The notes below the pieces were generated by a model. The model had not been told where the DNA came from, searched no databases, and saw nothing but the letters and a program-made list of their open reading frames with translations. A stretch of 64,000 bases of DNA from Pachyseris speciosa (taxonomy: Eukaryota; Cnidaria; Anthozoa; Scleractinia; Pachyseridae), in contig JAEMWC010000013.1 of the NCBI GenBank assembly GCA_016490735.1, positions 2,183,501 through 2,247,500 of the forward strand. Direction: 5' to 3'. Positions 1 to 10,635 of the stretch are shown piece by piece. How positions within the stretch are numbered: position 1 is the first letter of the stretch; each line of letters begins with the position of its first letter. Made by a program: the position numbers and the translations under genes.

Positions 1-2
1 AG

Positions 3-3000
3 AACCAGACGCCCCATCTCACAGCAACAACAGGGGACAAGATGGTGGTTTTTAATTGTAACATAAATGAAGAATTGGGCATTAGTGAAGCGATTAAGTC
101 GTTGGAGGCAAAAATGGAATACCTAATCGGACTGGTCAACAAAACATTTCCTCAGCCTTCTGTACCACCAGGTAAATCGGAATGTTTTTGACTTTCCGCT
201 TTTCAATGATTCGCAGTCCAGTCGACAATTAGCGCTTTGAACAGACCTTTCTACGGGTTCTTAAACTTTTCACAGGCCATGTAGCGAAAACTCCTAGACA
301 CTACTAGAAAAGGCACCAAAATTAGTAAATTACGAACGTTTGGGAGTCGTATCTTTAAAATTCGCAGAGTTGTAGCTTCGCGAAGTCGAGAAATTTTACA
401 AACGTTTCTAACTATGCTGGGGGCACAAACTTGCCCCCTAGCATACAAACGTCAGCAATATTTCCCGACTTCATAGAACCATATTTTCGCTATTTTGCAA
501 GATGTGACTCTCAAACTTGGCCATCTTACTAATTTTTAGCTGCTCTTCCTAGCAGTGTCGATATATTTGGCGCTACCTGGTCAAAATCAAAAGTTGAAAA
601 CAAAACAAAACCAAAAAGTGTTAGGACTTAGGTTGTTTACCATTTAGAAAAAAATTCCAGAAATTTCGTTCGGAAGGAACGGTATGTTTTGTTTACCATT
701 TGCCCAAATTTTTCGAATTATCACGTCGCGCTTGCTGATTGGATAGCTTACGCTCGGCCAAAAACCAAGAGGACTGAAACTAGTACGAAACATAGAAACT
801 TCTAAATGGTAAACGAATTTCCATCGGGAACGTCCCAACTGGGAAAACGGGACAACCTTTTCAGAGCTCCCGTTTGTCCCGGGAATTTTCCAGTGGGACG
901 GACCAAAAATGTTTACCATTTACATTCGAACCGGAATTTCCGGGAATTTGGGGTAAATGGTAAATAACCTTAGTTGCTGGCATATCGTTTTAATTGAAAT
1001 TTATTTTGTATTCTGTCCAGACCAAGGTTTCGCCACGTCGTGCAAGGAACAGTATGAAAAATACAAGTACGTAATACGTTATTTAGCTCAGAAAAAAAAA
1101 TGTCGCTCCAATAACAAGCTTTCTTTTCAAAATCCTTGCGCAAAGAACACTGGTCAATGTTTTCCAAAATATTTAAAGTGGCTCTTTCGTGGGGTTCTAC
1201 CATTTAGATGTCAAAGATGAACTAGAATACTGTTCATTTCTTCCACAAAAAGGCATGGACGCAAAATGCTCCTGGGAAATCCGATAATAAGGCGCTGGCA
1301 ATTTTTTCGGGACAGTTTCAGAACTTATAAAAAATAGCTCTTGCTTAAGGTTACTATCTAATATTTTATCATCGCCATTAATAATTGTTAAGCAGCAGAC
1401 CACATTGAACATTCCAATACGTTAACATACCTTTTGACCACAAAAGTAGACCATTATTTTTGACCTCCATTGATAGGTGGACAAGGGGTATCAAGACCTC
1501 CTACTTCCTGTGGCCCGTTCTCCCGGCCTCCTTGCATTCTTCCCCCTATTTCAGCCCTTTCTTTGCTTTGCTCCGCCCTCCTACCCCCGTCCCCAGATAA
1601 ATTATTTCCCTCCCGCCTCCCACCCGTTTAGAACTCCCGCTGCCCACACTCCCTTCCCCCTTCTCCCGTACCACCTCACGCCCCCTACTTTCTATTCCTT
1701 TCCCCTGCCACCTCCTCCCCGGCTCCACCGTTGATTCGACGAGATCTCATGATCCTCCGATATCAGCTAACAGGATCGGATGCAACGATCACATGCTGTT
1801 ATTTTGTCAACAGGAACTACTAACTTGAAAATAAGGACAAAAGCAGATGAATGTGTTACTCAACACAATTTGGACTGAATTCATAGATACAAAAAATATT
1901 GGGAAATAGATATAGTGGGAAATAGGTATCTCGCTAGGGATGTAACATCTATAAAAATTCTGGTGGCATTTCGGAGGACTGCTACTCTGAACACAAATGA
2001 AAAATACTTTACGTTAGCCTTACAAAGAGTTTCCACTTGTTCTTCGTTTATTATATAAAGCTTGCAAAAGTTACACCAAAATATCTCAACATGATAGATG
2101 GTTGTTCGCCGAAATAAAGTTAATAATAATTTATTAATTTCTATAGCACTTATTAACATTAAAATGATCAAAAACAAAGTACTTTACAATACTAAAAATT
2201 GATTGCTCGAACAACTAGCATCGTTGCTTCTTAGGTACCTATTTATAATTGTTTTTTGTTGGTTTTTCGTGGTTTGATTTTTAAAATAATTTCTAATGTA
2301 AGCAGGATGAAATAATTTATGGCGTGACCGAGGAAGCACCTGACCTTATTTTGTGAGCCGTTTCTACACAAAGGCAGTGAACTCACCATTCCACAATTCT
2401 CTCACCGTGTCCTATCAGATCATCAACTAGTCAGGTGTACACACTGATGTTTGGCTCAAAAAACGTTCCTGTTTACTGTCACATGGGAAATTTTGGATGC
2501 GGAGATGGAGGGTGGACAATGGCCATGAAAATTGATGGCGCACGGGTAAGCATTCATGCCAAGATTAGGAAGAAAAGGTTGTCATCATCATTATCGTCTT
2601 CGCCCTCGCCCTCGCCTTCGTCATTAACATTGTCATGATTGTTATTATCATTTTTTAATGAGGAGTTACTAAGATGTTTACCTTTAAGATAGAGACAATT
2701 TTAAACATTTTGTAGAACGCATTTTAGTTGTCACAGAAAGAAATTTAAGACGAGTTTTTAAGTCTTGCATGTTCACGCTAAAAATGATTTGATTTAAGCA
2801 GAATTATTTTCCACATGCACATCGACTTATAGATAGGTGTTCGTCACAGTTGAATTTTATTTACTTTCTTTTTTTGTTTATTTTTCAGCTTCACGAACTT
2901 TAACTTAATTATGTTAAGAGGGCGTTCAAACATCTTAGTTATCGCTTTATTTTCACAGCAGTACTTTTAAAGGGAAGTTATGTCACTTCCTTCTTGTTGA

Positions 3001-3515
3001 TATTGCAGCGAACGTTCCACTACGACGATCAGTTGTGGAGCGATAGAAATTCATACAACCTTGAAGGAGGGAAGACAGGGTTTGACCACGAGGAAACCAA
3101 ATTGCCGTTCTACTGGAACACACCGTTCTCAAAGATCTGTCTCGGCATGAAGATTGGCTATCAGATCAAGTTCATAGTCATTTACAGGCATGCCAACTCT
3201 CTCTTCTCGCTAATCGCTGACGGAAATTATCGTGTTACCACCCTACGCCGTAACACCTGGAAGATTCTCATTGGTTCGCAAGCATCCTTGTACCCCAGTA
3301 GTTACAAAGAAGGATTCAATGCCCAACCTCGAAGTGATTATTCTAAGGCAAGAATCGGTATTCTTGGTGGCAGTTCATCTTACTTTTATTCCAGAATCGG
3401 TTTTGGAACAGGAGGGTACCCTGATGACTCCAACACATGTGGAAATGCAGTCGACTCAGACGGTGACAACGGAGCGAAACACATCAAAGCAATGGGCTAT
3501 ATCTTGGTTCAGTAG
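3..3515 (+). CDS. Skeletal-organic-matrix-like secreted protein with fibrinogen-like fold (5' end outside window)
   Basis: Four exons join in phase: 3-171 (open to the window edge, possibly after an acceptor AG at 1-2), 1021-1070, 2435-2545 and 3009-3515 with stop TAG. All three introns are GT-AG. The N-terminal exon encodes a short helical stretch ([17 protein letters not shown]) followed by an NKT glycosylation site; the next carries a lone Cys (TSCKEQY), the third [19 protein letters not shown], whose GGWT is typical of fibrinogen-related C-terminal domains. The last exon ([36 protein letters not shown]) ends in [10 protein letters not shown]. The order and wording resemble the coral uncharacterised skeletal organic matrix protein 5 group, recognised by eye and not by search. 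Such proteins are secreted into the calcifying matrix; whether this one is cannot be told. The signal peptide, if present, lies upstream of the window. No frame break was seen. Confidence 0.8.
631..969. mobile_element. MITE with TTA target duplication, PIF/Harbinger-like
   Basis: The ends are inverted repeats, GGTTGTTTACCATTT at 631-645 and AAATGGTAAATAACC at 955-969, with one mismatch. They are flanked by TTA on both sides (628-630 and 970-972), the 3-bp duplication typical of PIF/Harbinger. The motif GTTTACCATTT recurs inside in both orientations (near 694, 806 and 911). There is no transposase. It lies in the first visible intron of the matrix-like gene. Confidence 0.75.
1540..1735. repeat. 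Pyrimidine-rich (C/T) low-complexity tract
   Basis: About 200 bp of runs of C and T in intron 2 of the matrix-like gene. It keeps frames open on both strands by composition only. I see no domain in it. Confidence 0.6.
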
Positions 3516-3738
3516 CTGGGTATCTATCTATAAATTAAGCAGTGTCTTATGTATGACATTCCATGATCACACACAGGTTATTCACCCAAATATGTGCAAG
3601 ACCCAATTAGCATTCATAGACTTTTGAAGTTGTAACCATTTTCCTGTGATGCAATTTTAACTTTAACTCTCAATATCATAGGATACCCACTTTATCCTAT
3701 TTTAACGTAAGATATGAATTTTAATCCTAGGAGTAATT

Positions 3739-3744
3739 AATAAA
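3739..3744 (+). promoter_or_regulatory. Polyadenylation signal of the matrix-like gene
   Basis: AATAAA lies 224 bp past the TAG stop of the matrix-like gene, with a T-rich stretch after it. It is the first canonical hexamer downstream, so the 3' UTR is probably about 240 bp. Confidence 0.5.
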
Positions 3745-3904
3745 GTTTTACCCTTAAAATTGATCTCCAAAATGGTGATCTCTTAAGTAGTCGCTGTCGT
3801 GGTAGAAGTAGTTTAGAAATAGCAGTCGCGGTCAACTGTGGCCCACGGGAGGGGAAGCAGTAGCCATACGCGTCACAGTGGAGTAGGCGGACTGTTATGT
3901 TTTT

Positions 3905-4044
3905 ATTGACTGATTGACTGACTGACTGACTGACTGGCTGGCTGGCTGGCTGGCTGACTGGTTGGCTGGCTGGCTGGCTGACTGACCGACCGACCGACTG
4001 GCTGACTGACTAACTGACTGGCTGGCTGACTGGCTTGCTGGCTG
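3905..4044. repeat. (CTGA/CTGG)n tetranucleotide satellite
   Basis: Tetranucleotide units CTGA and CTGG alternate in blocks for about 140 bp. The reverse strand reads as Ser/Gln/Ala/Val repeats in all frames because the unit has no stop in those frames; this is not a gene. The same satellite recurs at 15378-15560 and 18797-19715. Confidence 0.9.
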
Positions 4045-5664
4045 ACTAAGACGGGTAGGAGGGTATAAACTAGGAATTAGTACAATGACCGAACGCTTGT
4101 AGTAAGATAAATAACACTGGGTACTAAAGCCTTTACAAACTAACCTGATGATTTTTTGTAAAAACTCATGTAAAAGCCGCATCTTTTTGTCGAAATTTTG
4201 GGCTCAAAATCGTGGTTGCGGCTTATATACGAGACCATGGCTTTCAGAGGGAGTAACTGGCTTGTCTGGAGTCAAAAATAGCACTAGAAACCCTCAGTAA
4301 ATAAAGATTAAACATAAGTTGATCATTGCTTTCGGTAGGAATGGTGGCTCCTAAAGAAGCCATTTGTGGCTTCAGGTTCAAAACCTGTCTTGCTTCCCAG
4401 TTGTTCTTCCAAGCGTTTCATTTGCACTTCGCTTGAGCAGCTAAACTCTAACAACAACAAGAACAACAACATTAACTGGCATGGAATCTCTATATCTCCG
4501 CAAAGCTGCTTACAACTTACAATGTTTTTTCCATGGCAAGGAATGAGCGAAATGAGGGGGCGGAGTCACTTCAGAGCAGTCTCGAGGACTGTCAATAACT
4601 TTCTTTCTCTGACGAGATGCTATTTGAAGATCGTTGCTATAGAAATTTGCGGGCGGTGCAAACTGGAAAAAAAAAAGTTGACCGCCCTGTTGAGTAATCT
4701 ACGGTTGTCTATAACAGCAAAGAAATAAAGCTAGTATAGAAAGCTCGTTATCTGCGGGAAAATTTCCACTAATAAATGAAATTTTTGTCTCTTTAGGCGG
4801 AATATCGGTCATTCTTGGCATCTGAAATTGGATTGTATACTTCGAGCAATCACGGACGTATTGCCTTTGGTGAAAATTTGATTTTCTTCTGTTTAATTTT
4901 GCCCCGAGCTCGCCACAGGACTTATTGTCATTCTCAGTCTTTTACAGAAATTTCTATCCGTAGAAAGCCTGGGAAAGAGAAGAAAGGCTACGAAGCAGAT
5001 AGAACAAAATGGCGATGCTTCAGCTTGGAACTTGCGAAACAGCGAAGAGAAGAGAAACATCCACAGCACCCATGGCGCATGAAGACTTGTCTTCATCCAT
5101 GAAGACTTGAAACAATTACTGTGGTGGGCCGAAACGTTGATAGGAAAACAGGTCCATGGACTTGAACGACATTGCTATGTATTATTCCATGGAAAGTGCG
5201 CACGAACGATTTTAATTCACGAGTTGCGATGCATCAAAAAACGAACATACATACATAAATCACCTTTATTTCACCTCGGATTTACAAGAAGAGCTGTATA
5301 GCTAATTTCTTCGAGAAAGGAAAAAACAATATAAAAATAAAATCGTATATTATATACAGTACATTGAACGAGTGAGAGCAGCGAACGAGTGAGCGCAGCG
5401 AATGAGTGAGCTTTTTGATGCATAGCAACGATTGAATAAAAGTCGTCCAAGCGCTTTCCGTGGTGTAATGTTTTTGTGTCATACATACTGAGATTTGTTT
5501 AATGACCGACACATTTCAAAGATTGCAAGCCATTTAAGCGCAAGAGCAATCCCCAATTGCAGTATAAACATCGCCAAATCCGCAACGTGGTGCAATTTTC
5601 AGTTTCTGTTGAAAACCTTTTTTTTTTTTGTTACTTGTTTACACACTAATTTGACTTTACTTAC
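4045..5664. other. Intergenic stretch with no recognised gene
   Basis: Only short frames open on both strands are present, none with a family resemblance. A short imperfect direct repeat around ATGAAGACTTG occurs near 5080-5110, and a GAGTGAGC-type short repeat at 5370-5412. Confidence 0.5.
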
Positions 5665-5950
5665 CGTTTGACTAGTATCGTTCAAAGCTGGCAATCATTC
5701 CTCGCAGTGATGTGGGCTGGTAGTCATTTCCATCTCTAGTTCTGACAGTGAGTACGAACTCGCTCAGCAGTTTTTTTCATTGAACAGGAGGTATTTCTTC
5801 AACGTTCCTGAGCTCTTCCTTCTTTTGAAGTAAGACTTTTAGCAGGCTTACGTCTCTGTCAGACCTTGCTCTCGCGTTGTTTTCTTGCTCATCTATGAAG
5901 TCATCTATTGTTCCTTCAAGGAGAGCAAATCTTGGCACTTCTTCCGCCAT
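5665..5950 (-). pseudogene. Crypton/DUF3504-like tyrosine recombinase N-terminal fragment
   Basis: From ATG at 5950 the minus strand reads MAEEVPRFALLEGTIDDF, then a charged segment and, after one TGA (5779-5777), KKLLSEFVLTVRTRDG, YQPTSLRGMIASFERY and a TAG, ending at a possible donor GTAAGT. The second part resembles the N-terminal SAM-like domain of Crypton-derived recombinases (KIAA1958, ZMYM and QRICH1 relatives), which are numerous in corals. Two in-frame stops and no catalytic domain make it a dead fragment. The assignment is from memory of the family. Confidence 0.55.
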
Positions 5951-6668
5951 TTTGTTTTTATAGAAAGCCGCGCGCTTATTGCCCTCTATTATGAAGTACT
6001 ATCATTCGTGTATCTGATTGGACGAACGATGTATTTTCACAGTCGTTCGTTTTTCTGATTGGTTGGTTGGGTATTTCGTACGAATTTTAGGCGGGCGTTT
6101 TTTAATGTGTAAATCTCAGTATGTATGGAATAATGTCTATTTCTGATTTATACCAGGAAATTCGTTCTCGCACGGGCTTGCAAAGTTAGATTTTTCGAAG
6201 GCGATTCAACTGGAAACGGAATTCCGCCATAAATTTCTTACCAAAGAAGAAAGCTCAACTTTAAAGTTGAAAACCGTGGCGGATAAAGCTGGAAAGTGAG
6301 TAATTTTTGTGTCAAAGAACGACTATCGATGTCAAGGAACAGGATCCGATTGAAACCAGTAGAAACGTCAAAAGGTTAGAGGTATGTCAAAAAAGTTAAT
6401 TTTCTTCACTCAAGTCTCTCTATCTATGCTCGACATATTTTAGCACCATTTGCTGGTCATTACCCGAGAAAATAAACTTCAATAACGCAGGTATCAGGTT
6501 CATTAACGTCAAAATGCATTCATTTTAGCGAATCGATATGGTCATTCATTTTCGTTGTTTTCAAATTCATTAAGCATTTTTGCATTCATAAACATACATT
6601 AAAACTTATAAGCAACCATTTACATTATTTGGCAGTCTATAGTTCTAATATACAAACATTAACGCAGC
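5951..6668. other. Intergenic stretch, nothing recognised
   Basis: AT-rich DNA with a short repeated ATTGGACGAACG / GATTGGTTGG motif near 6017-6067. No coding pattern was supported. Confidence 0.4.
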
Positions 6669-7330
6669 TTAGTTCATGCCATTGTGTAGGTTGCTAGCAA
6701 TCACTGAAGAACACACCGTGATCTTAATGTAAATATCTATAGCAATCTGAAAATAGAAATTCAGTACACAAGAAGATGATATGGCTGTTAACACTATGGT
6801 TGCTGTGATGTAAAGTTTTCTACTCAAAGCTTTCTTAATTGAACATGGTTCCAAGCTCCTTTTGAGTTTCTCGTGATTCAAGGGTATTGCTCTACTGCCA
6901 GTAAAACCAAAGTATATTAAACTATCCCTACAGCAACTGTAACATAAGTCACAGGTTACCTAGCAGTGAAAAAACTTGCAAACATAGTTCCCTGGTATGC
7001 CTGTTGCATGCTTGTAGCGAAAGAAATGGCAATCCAAGTTAAGGAAATGATGTCTGCTAGAGCAACATTCGTAAGCAAACTAAACGTTTGTTGTTGGGTG
7101 CATAGGCTTGGTCTTCCAAACGACTAGTACAGCCAGGGTATTGCCTATATCAGACCAATTGGCACGGTTATCGAGTACAGTATTAGCAATGTAAACACGG
7201 ACTTAGCAGTAAACAGATTGATGTCCAATGAAAAACCTTCGGTGATGTTTTCTGCAGTAACTTTTTTTTTCTCTACGGCAGTGATGAAATGGGAGAGCGA
7301 CACTCGAGACCTAAATCCATCCGTCTCCAT
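6669..7330 (-). pseudogene. Class A (rhodopsin-like) GPCR pseudogene, TM1 to about TM4
   Basis: Reading the minus strand from ATG at 7330 across frame breaks gives an N-terminus with an NIT glycosylation site, TM1 ending GNTLAVLVVWKTKPMHPTTN (the conserved GN), TM2 NVALADIISLTWIAIS (the conserved L-A-D), a TM3 region VTYVTVAVGIV then AVEQY in the place of DRY, and NHEKLKRSL followed by TM4 KLYITATIVLTAISSS. The frame changes at an extra TA near 7168, at an extra T in a T run near 7085 and again before TM4, and TM3 holds an in-frame TAA. TM5-TM7 are missing. It has no introns, as usual for many cnidarian GPCRs. The ligand class cannot be told. Confidence 0.7.
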
Positions 7331-7468
7331 TGTATCACATGAAAAAATAAGAAATATATCACCAATACGGATTCATTATTGCTTTCATAGAAAAGCATGA
7401 GTATGTCAAAGATGGCTTACAAAACTGACATTATTTCATATTGCCTTTAAACGTCCTCGGAGGTACTT

Positions 7469-9177
7469 CTTGGTTTTCAGTCACGCGCTCGTCACGCAAG
7501 TAAACAAATAAAATCGTCAACCATTCAATAGATAAAGTCAAGAAATTGAGATATTGTAGAAGAGTAATAAATAAAAAATATTCCCAAGCTTTAGGGCTGT
7601 GCGACGTCCCGTACTTGAGTTATTCGTCAAAATGTACAACTCAAACTTATTGGGTTTAGTATGGAAACGCCATGTTGGAGCCCATCTTGATGGGGTCGGT
7701 ACATTTCACTGACCCCCAGTCCATGGACTACCATGATGGACTACCGAAATGGACTACCTATATGGACTGCTAAATGGACTACCAAAAATGGACTACCCTT
7801 AATTACCTACCTTGTTTTCATCGATTGATCGTGATCTCCACCATCTTGTTATTTTTTAAATGCTGCTGGTCAGCTGTTCTGCAGGCGTATTCATTCGTCT
7901 CGTGTGATGGCAGACACGCTGGATGGTCAGTAAAAATTTGAATTTATAATCCTTTGTTATAAATAGGGTAGGGAAAATCACAGATATTTTTGGTCTTTAA
8001 GTGCCCCTAACACCGAAATATATTCAAAACACATTGCGCCTTTAATTTTTTTTAAAATCATATCTCGACTTTTTACAGGCTGTAAAAGTTGCCGTCATCT
8101 GTCACACGATCAAGCTAGTAAGGAGCGTGGGTCTTTTCCCCAGTTAAAGTCACAAACTGATCATAGCGCTACGTCTTCGTAAATACATAATAGTCAACTG
8201 GGGAATAGACCCACGCCCCAGCTGACTTGGTCGTGTACCAAATGATGCATAGTTTATCGTAAGCCCCATAAAAAAACTCTTAAGGCTGGAAATAAATGCT
8301 ACATGTTTTTGGAATATGTACAAAGTATTATAATAGCGAAAAAAAAACTATTCTTGGGGCTAGGTGCACTTTAAATAAGGTAAGGCTTTTGGGAAGCAGG
8401 CTTCACCCCCACCCAATTTTTCTGGGAATACCCCCCTGGGCCTGGTCATGTGATCTATTTTTGAGTTGTATCTTCTTCTGTCACTTACCATTTTGAGCAT
8501 CATGACAGCCAGGTAAGGAATCACCTGGAAGATTATAAATCAAATTTTTACTCTAGCTGCAGCCCGTCAGCCATCATGCACGAGGAGTGAATGCGCCTGC
8601 AGAAAAGCTGACCAGCAGCATTTAAAAAAATAACAAGATGGTGGAGATCACGATCAATCGATGAAAACAACCAAACTTCACTAATTTTTTTTTTCAAGGT
8701 AGGTAATTAAGGGTAGTCCATTTTTGGTAGTCCATTTAGCAGTCCATATAGGTAGTCCATTTCGGTAGTCCATCATGGTAGTCCATGGACTGGGGGTCAG
8801 TGAAATGTACCGACCCCATCTTGATGAGCTCCAACATGGCGGCCGGAAACGAGTGAAAAACATCTGGAACTTACTTAAGCTTTCTCAAAGGCTTTTTTCG
8901 TTCTGTTGAGCCTGCAAACATTCACATAGACGGTTCTCTTGTCATATTGGCTTTTAAAACCTCAAAAACATAGGGTGAATCGATGTTTTCACGTACGTGA
9001 TATGCTTGTGGGCAGACATCTGTTATGTCACACACTGTGAGAAACTATAAAATTCAAACTGCTCTATTTTAAAAGCAAAGCAAGGTACCGAGCTGAAAAC
9101 ATGGAAGCAGGCAGATACATTTCTAATGTGTCTTTTACGTGATGAAGATAAAAATGCAAAAGTCTGTTTACTTTTGA
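7469..9177. mobile_element. Repeat family R1, copy A (split by a foldback element)
   Basis: This stretch matches copy B at 22761-23814 over most of its length, starting at TTGGTTTTCAGTCACGC and running to GCAAAAGTCTGTTT. Copy B ends in TGAAAACCAAG, the inverse of its start, so R1 is a terminal-inverted-repeat element; copy A has lost that right tip. A foldback element (7693-8816) is inserted where copy B reads straight through. No coding sequence. Confidence 0.7.
7693..8816. mobile_element. Foldback transposon with about 290-bp inverted arms and 10-bp target duplication
   Basis: The ends GGGTCGGTACATTTCACTGA and its reverse complement are followed inward by arms of roughly 290 bp that match with small gaps. 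The outer part of each arm holds about six spaced copies of TGGACTACC. The direct repeat CATCTTGATG flanks the element at 7683-7692 and 8817-8826, a 10-bp target duplication. The size class (8-11 bp) fits Mutator-like foldback elements. No transposase is present. Confidence 0.8.
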
Positions 9178-9541
9178 GAAGAATAATAATCCACTTCAAA
9201 GACGGCTAGTTCCTTCATCCACTCAATTGCTTCAAGAATTCAACACATTCAAGTTACATTTAATTTATTTATCTTGTTTCTATAGCTCAATGGATGAACA
9301 CCAGAGATAATATATTACTTTGTGATAATAAAAAATAAATAAATAATAATGTTTGGCTACATATACAATAATATCTTTGAAAGGAATACAATAAGTGTCG
9401 CTATGGAATTTAGAAATTTAGGGTGGTAATTTCTAGTTCCTATCGAGACCACATATGGCGTGTTCTAACTACTGTAAGATATAATGCCAAGTATTGGTTT
9501 CCTTTGGCACTTAGCACTTTTACTTGTATGCTTGTTTAGTA

Positions 9542-9711
9542 CAGTGGAACCCAGCTCTACGGACACCCGCTTATAACGGACAGTTTTCTTTGTCTAGACA
9601 ATTAAAATGGCCATATAATTTCTCTTAAATTAGCCCGCTTATTACGAACACCCGGATAATACGGACGCTTTGGCATGTCCCATTGGTGTCTGTATTAACG
9701 GGGTTCCACTG
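9542..9711. mobile_element. pogo/Tigger-like MITE
   Basis: It runs from CAGTGGAACCC to GGGGTTCCACTG and is flanked by TA on both sides (9540-9541, 9712-9713). The CAGTGG end and TA duplication are those of pogo-group Tc1/mariner elements. Length 170 bp, noncoding. Confidence 0.8.
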
Positions 9712-10635
9712 TATTAAGGAAAATGAAATGTGGGATTTTACTGTATTATTCTCTTGTCAACAAGCAGATTCTCCTCATCTTTCTCAGCATGCAGTGTGGT
9801 GGGCTTTCAAAAATCCATCAGGTAACCACGATGGCATTTGGCACGGCAGTAGTACAACGATTGAAACCAAGTCGCGCCATCGCCGTTTAGCACGGCAAGC
9901 TCCGTTGTGCCACACGGCACACAGTAGCACCAGTTGGTTTTAAATGCCGTGCCACTACTGTACCTAGCTGAACTCGTTAATTGCAAATACCATGTAAATG
10001 GATCTTAAAACTTGGCTAGACCGAGATCCAGACCGTGAAGCACTTCGCTTTTCCGCATGTCTCACGGCTGTTTGTTTTTAGCCTGACTGAATTCAATCTC
10101 GTACCCAGAGACTTCGTTCCCCTTGTCCAGCGAGCAGCGAGCAGCGAGCGAGCAACGAGTGACTCTGGAAAGTTCAGATCCGGAAGCTCGAAAATAACGG
10201 ACTTCCGCTTGAAGTGCACATGCTTAGAGTTCAGCGCCATGTTGGAGTTCACTTCACTTCCGGTCTTCGTATTCTTTTAAAAAGCCAACCAAAATCCTAA
10301 ACCTAACGAATCGTTCGAGAGTCGCTCTTTTCTGCAAGCGTGCACAGTAAAGGACGAAGTGTCGAGGTACGAGACTGGACTAAATTCAATTCGACGTCTG
10401 AAGCCAAGTCGCCGCGCTACAGCCCTGCTAGAGTGAATTCACACAGTACAAGCACGACGTTAAAAATGGCCTAAAGAGACAAGATCAACGGCGTAAAGCC
10501 TTTTTCAAGGGAACCATAATCCAAGCCCAGGATAGATTCCGTTCAAAGCAAGGTCTTGTCAACAGTGTTTGACTCACGTCCCAAGAGTTTTCTAATCCCA
10601 GTTTTCTATGTAACGCTTTGAATGTTTTAATAACA
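9712..10635. other. Intergenic stretch downstream of MCT-A
   Basis: No coding pattern. A repeated GAGCAGCGAGC motif lies at 10130-10156. Both strands carry short frames without resemblance to a family. Confidence 0.4.

Noticed and set aside
1477..1734. Proline-rich frame and its minus-strand counterpart
   Set aside because: Low-complexity pyrimidine tract in an intron.
4366..5102. Overlapping frames of 67-120 residues on both strands
   Set aside because: No motif, no splice partners, and shadows on the other strand.
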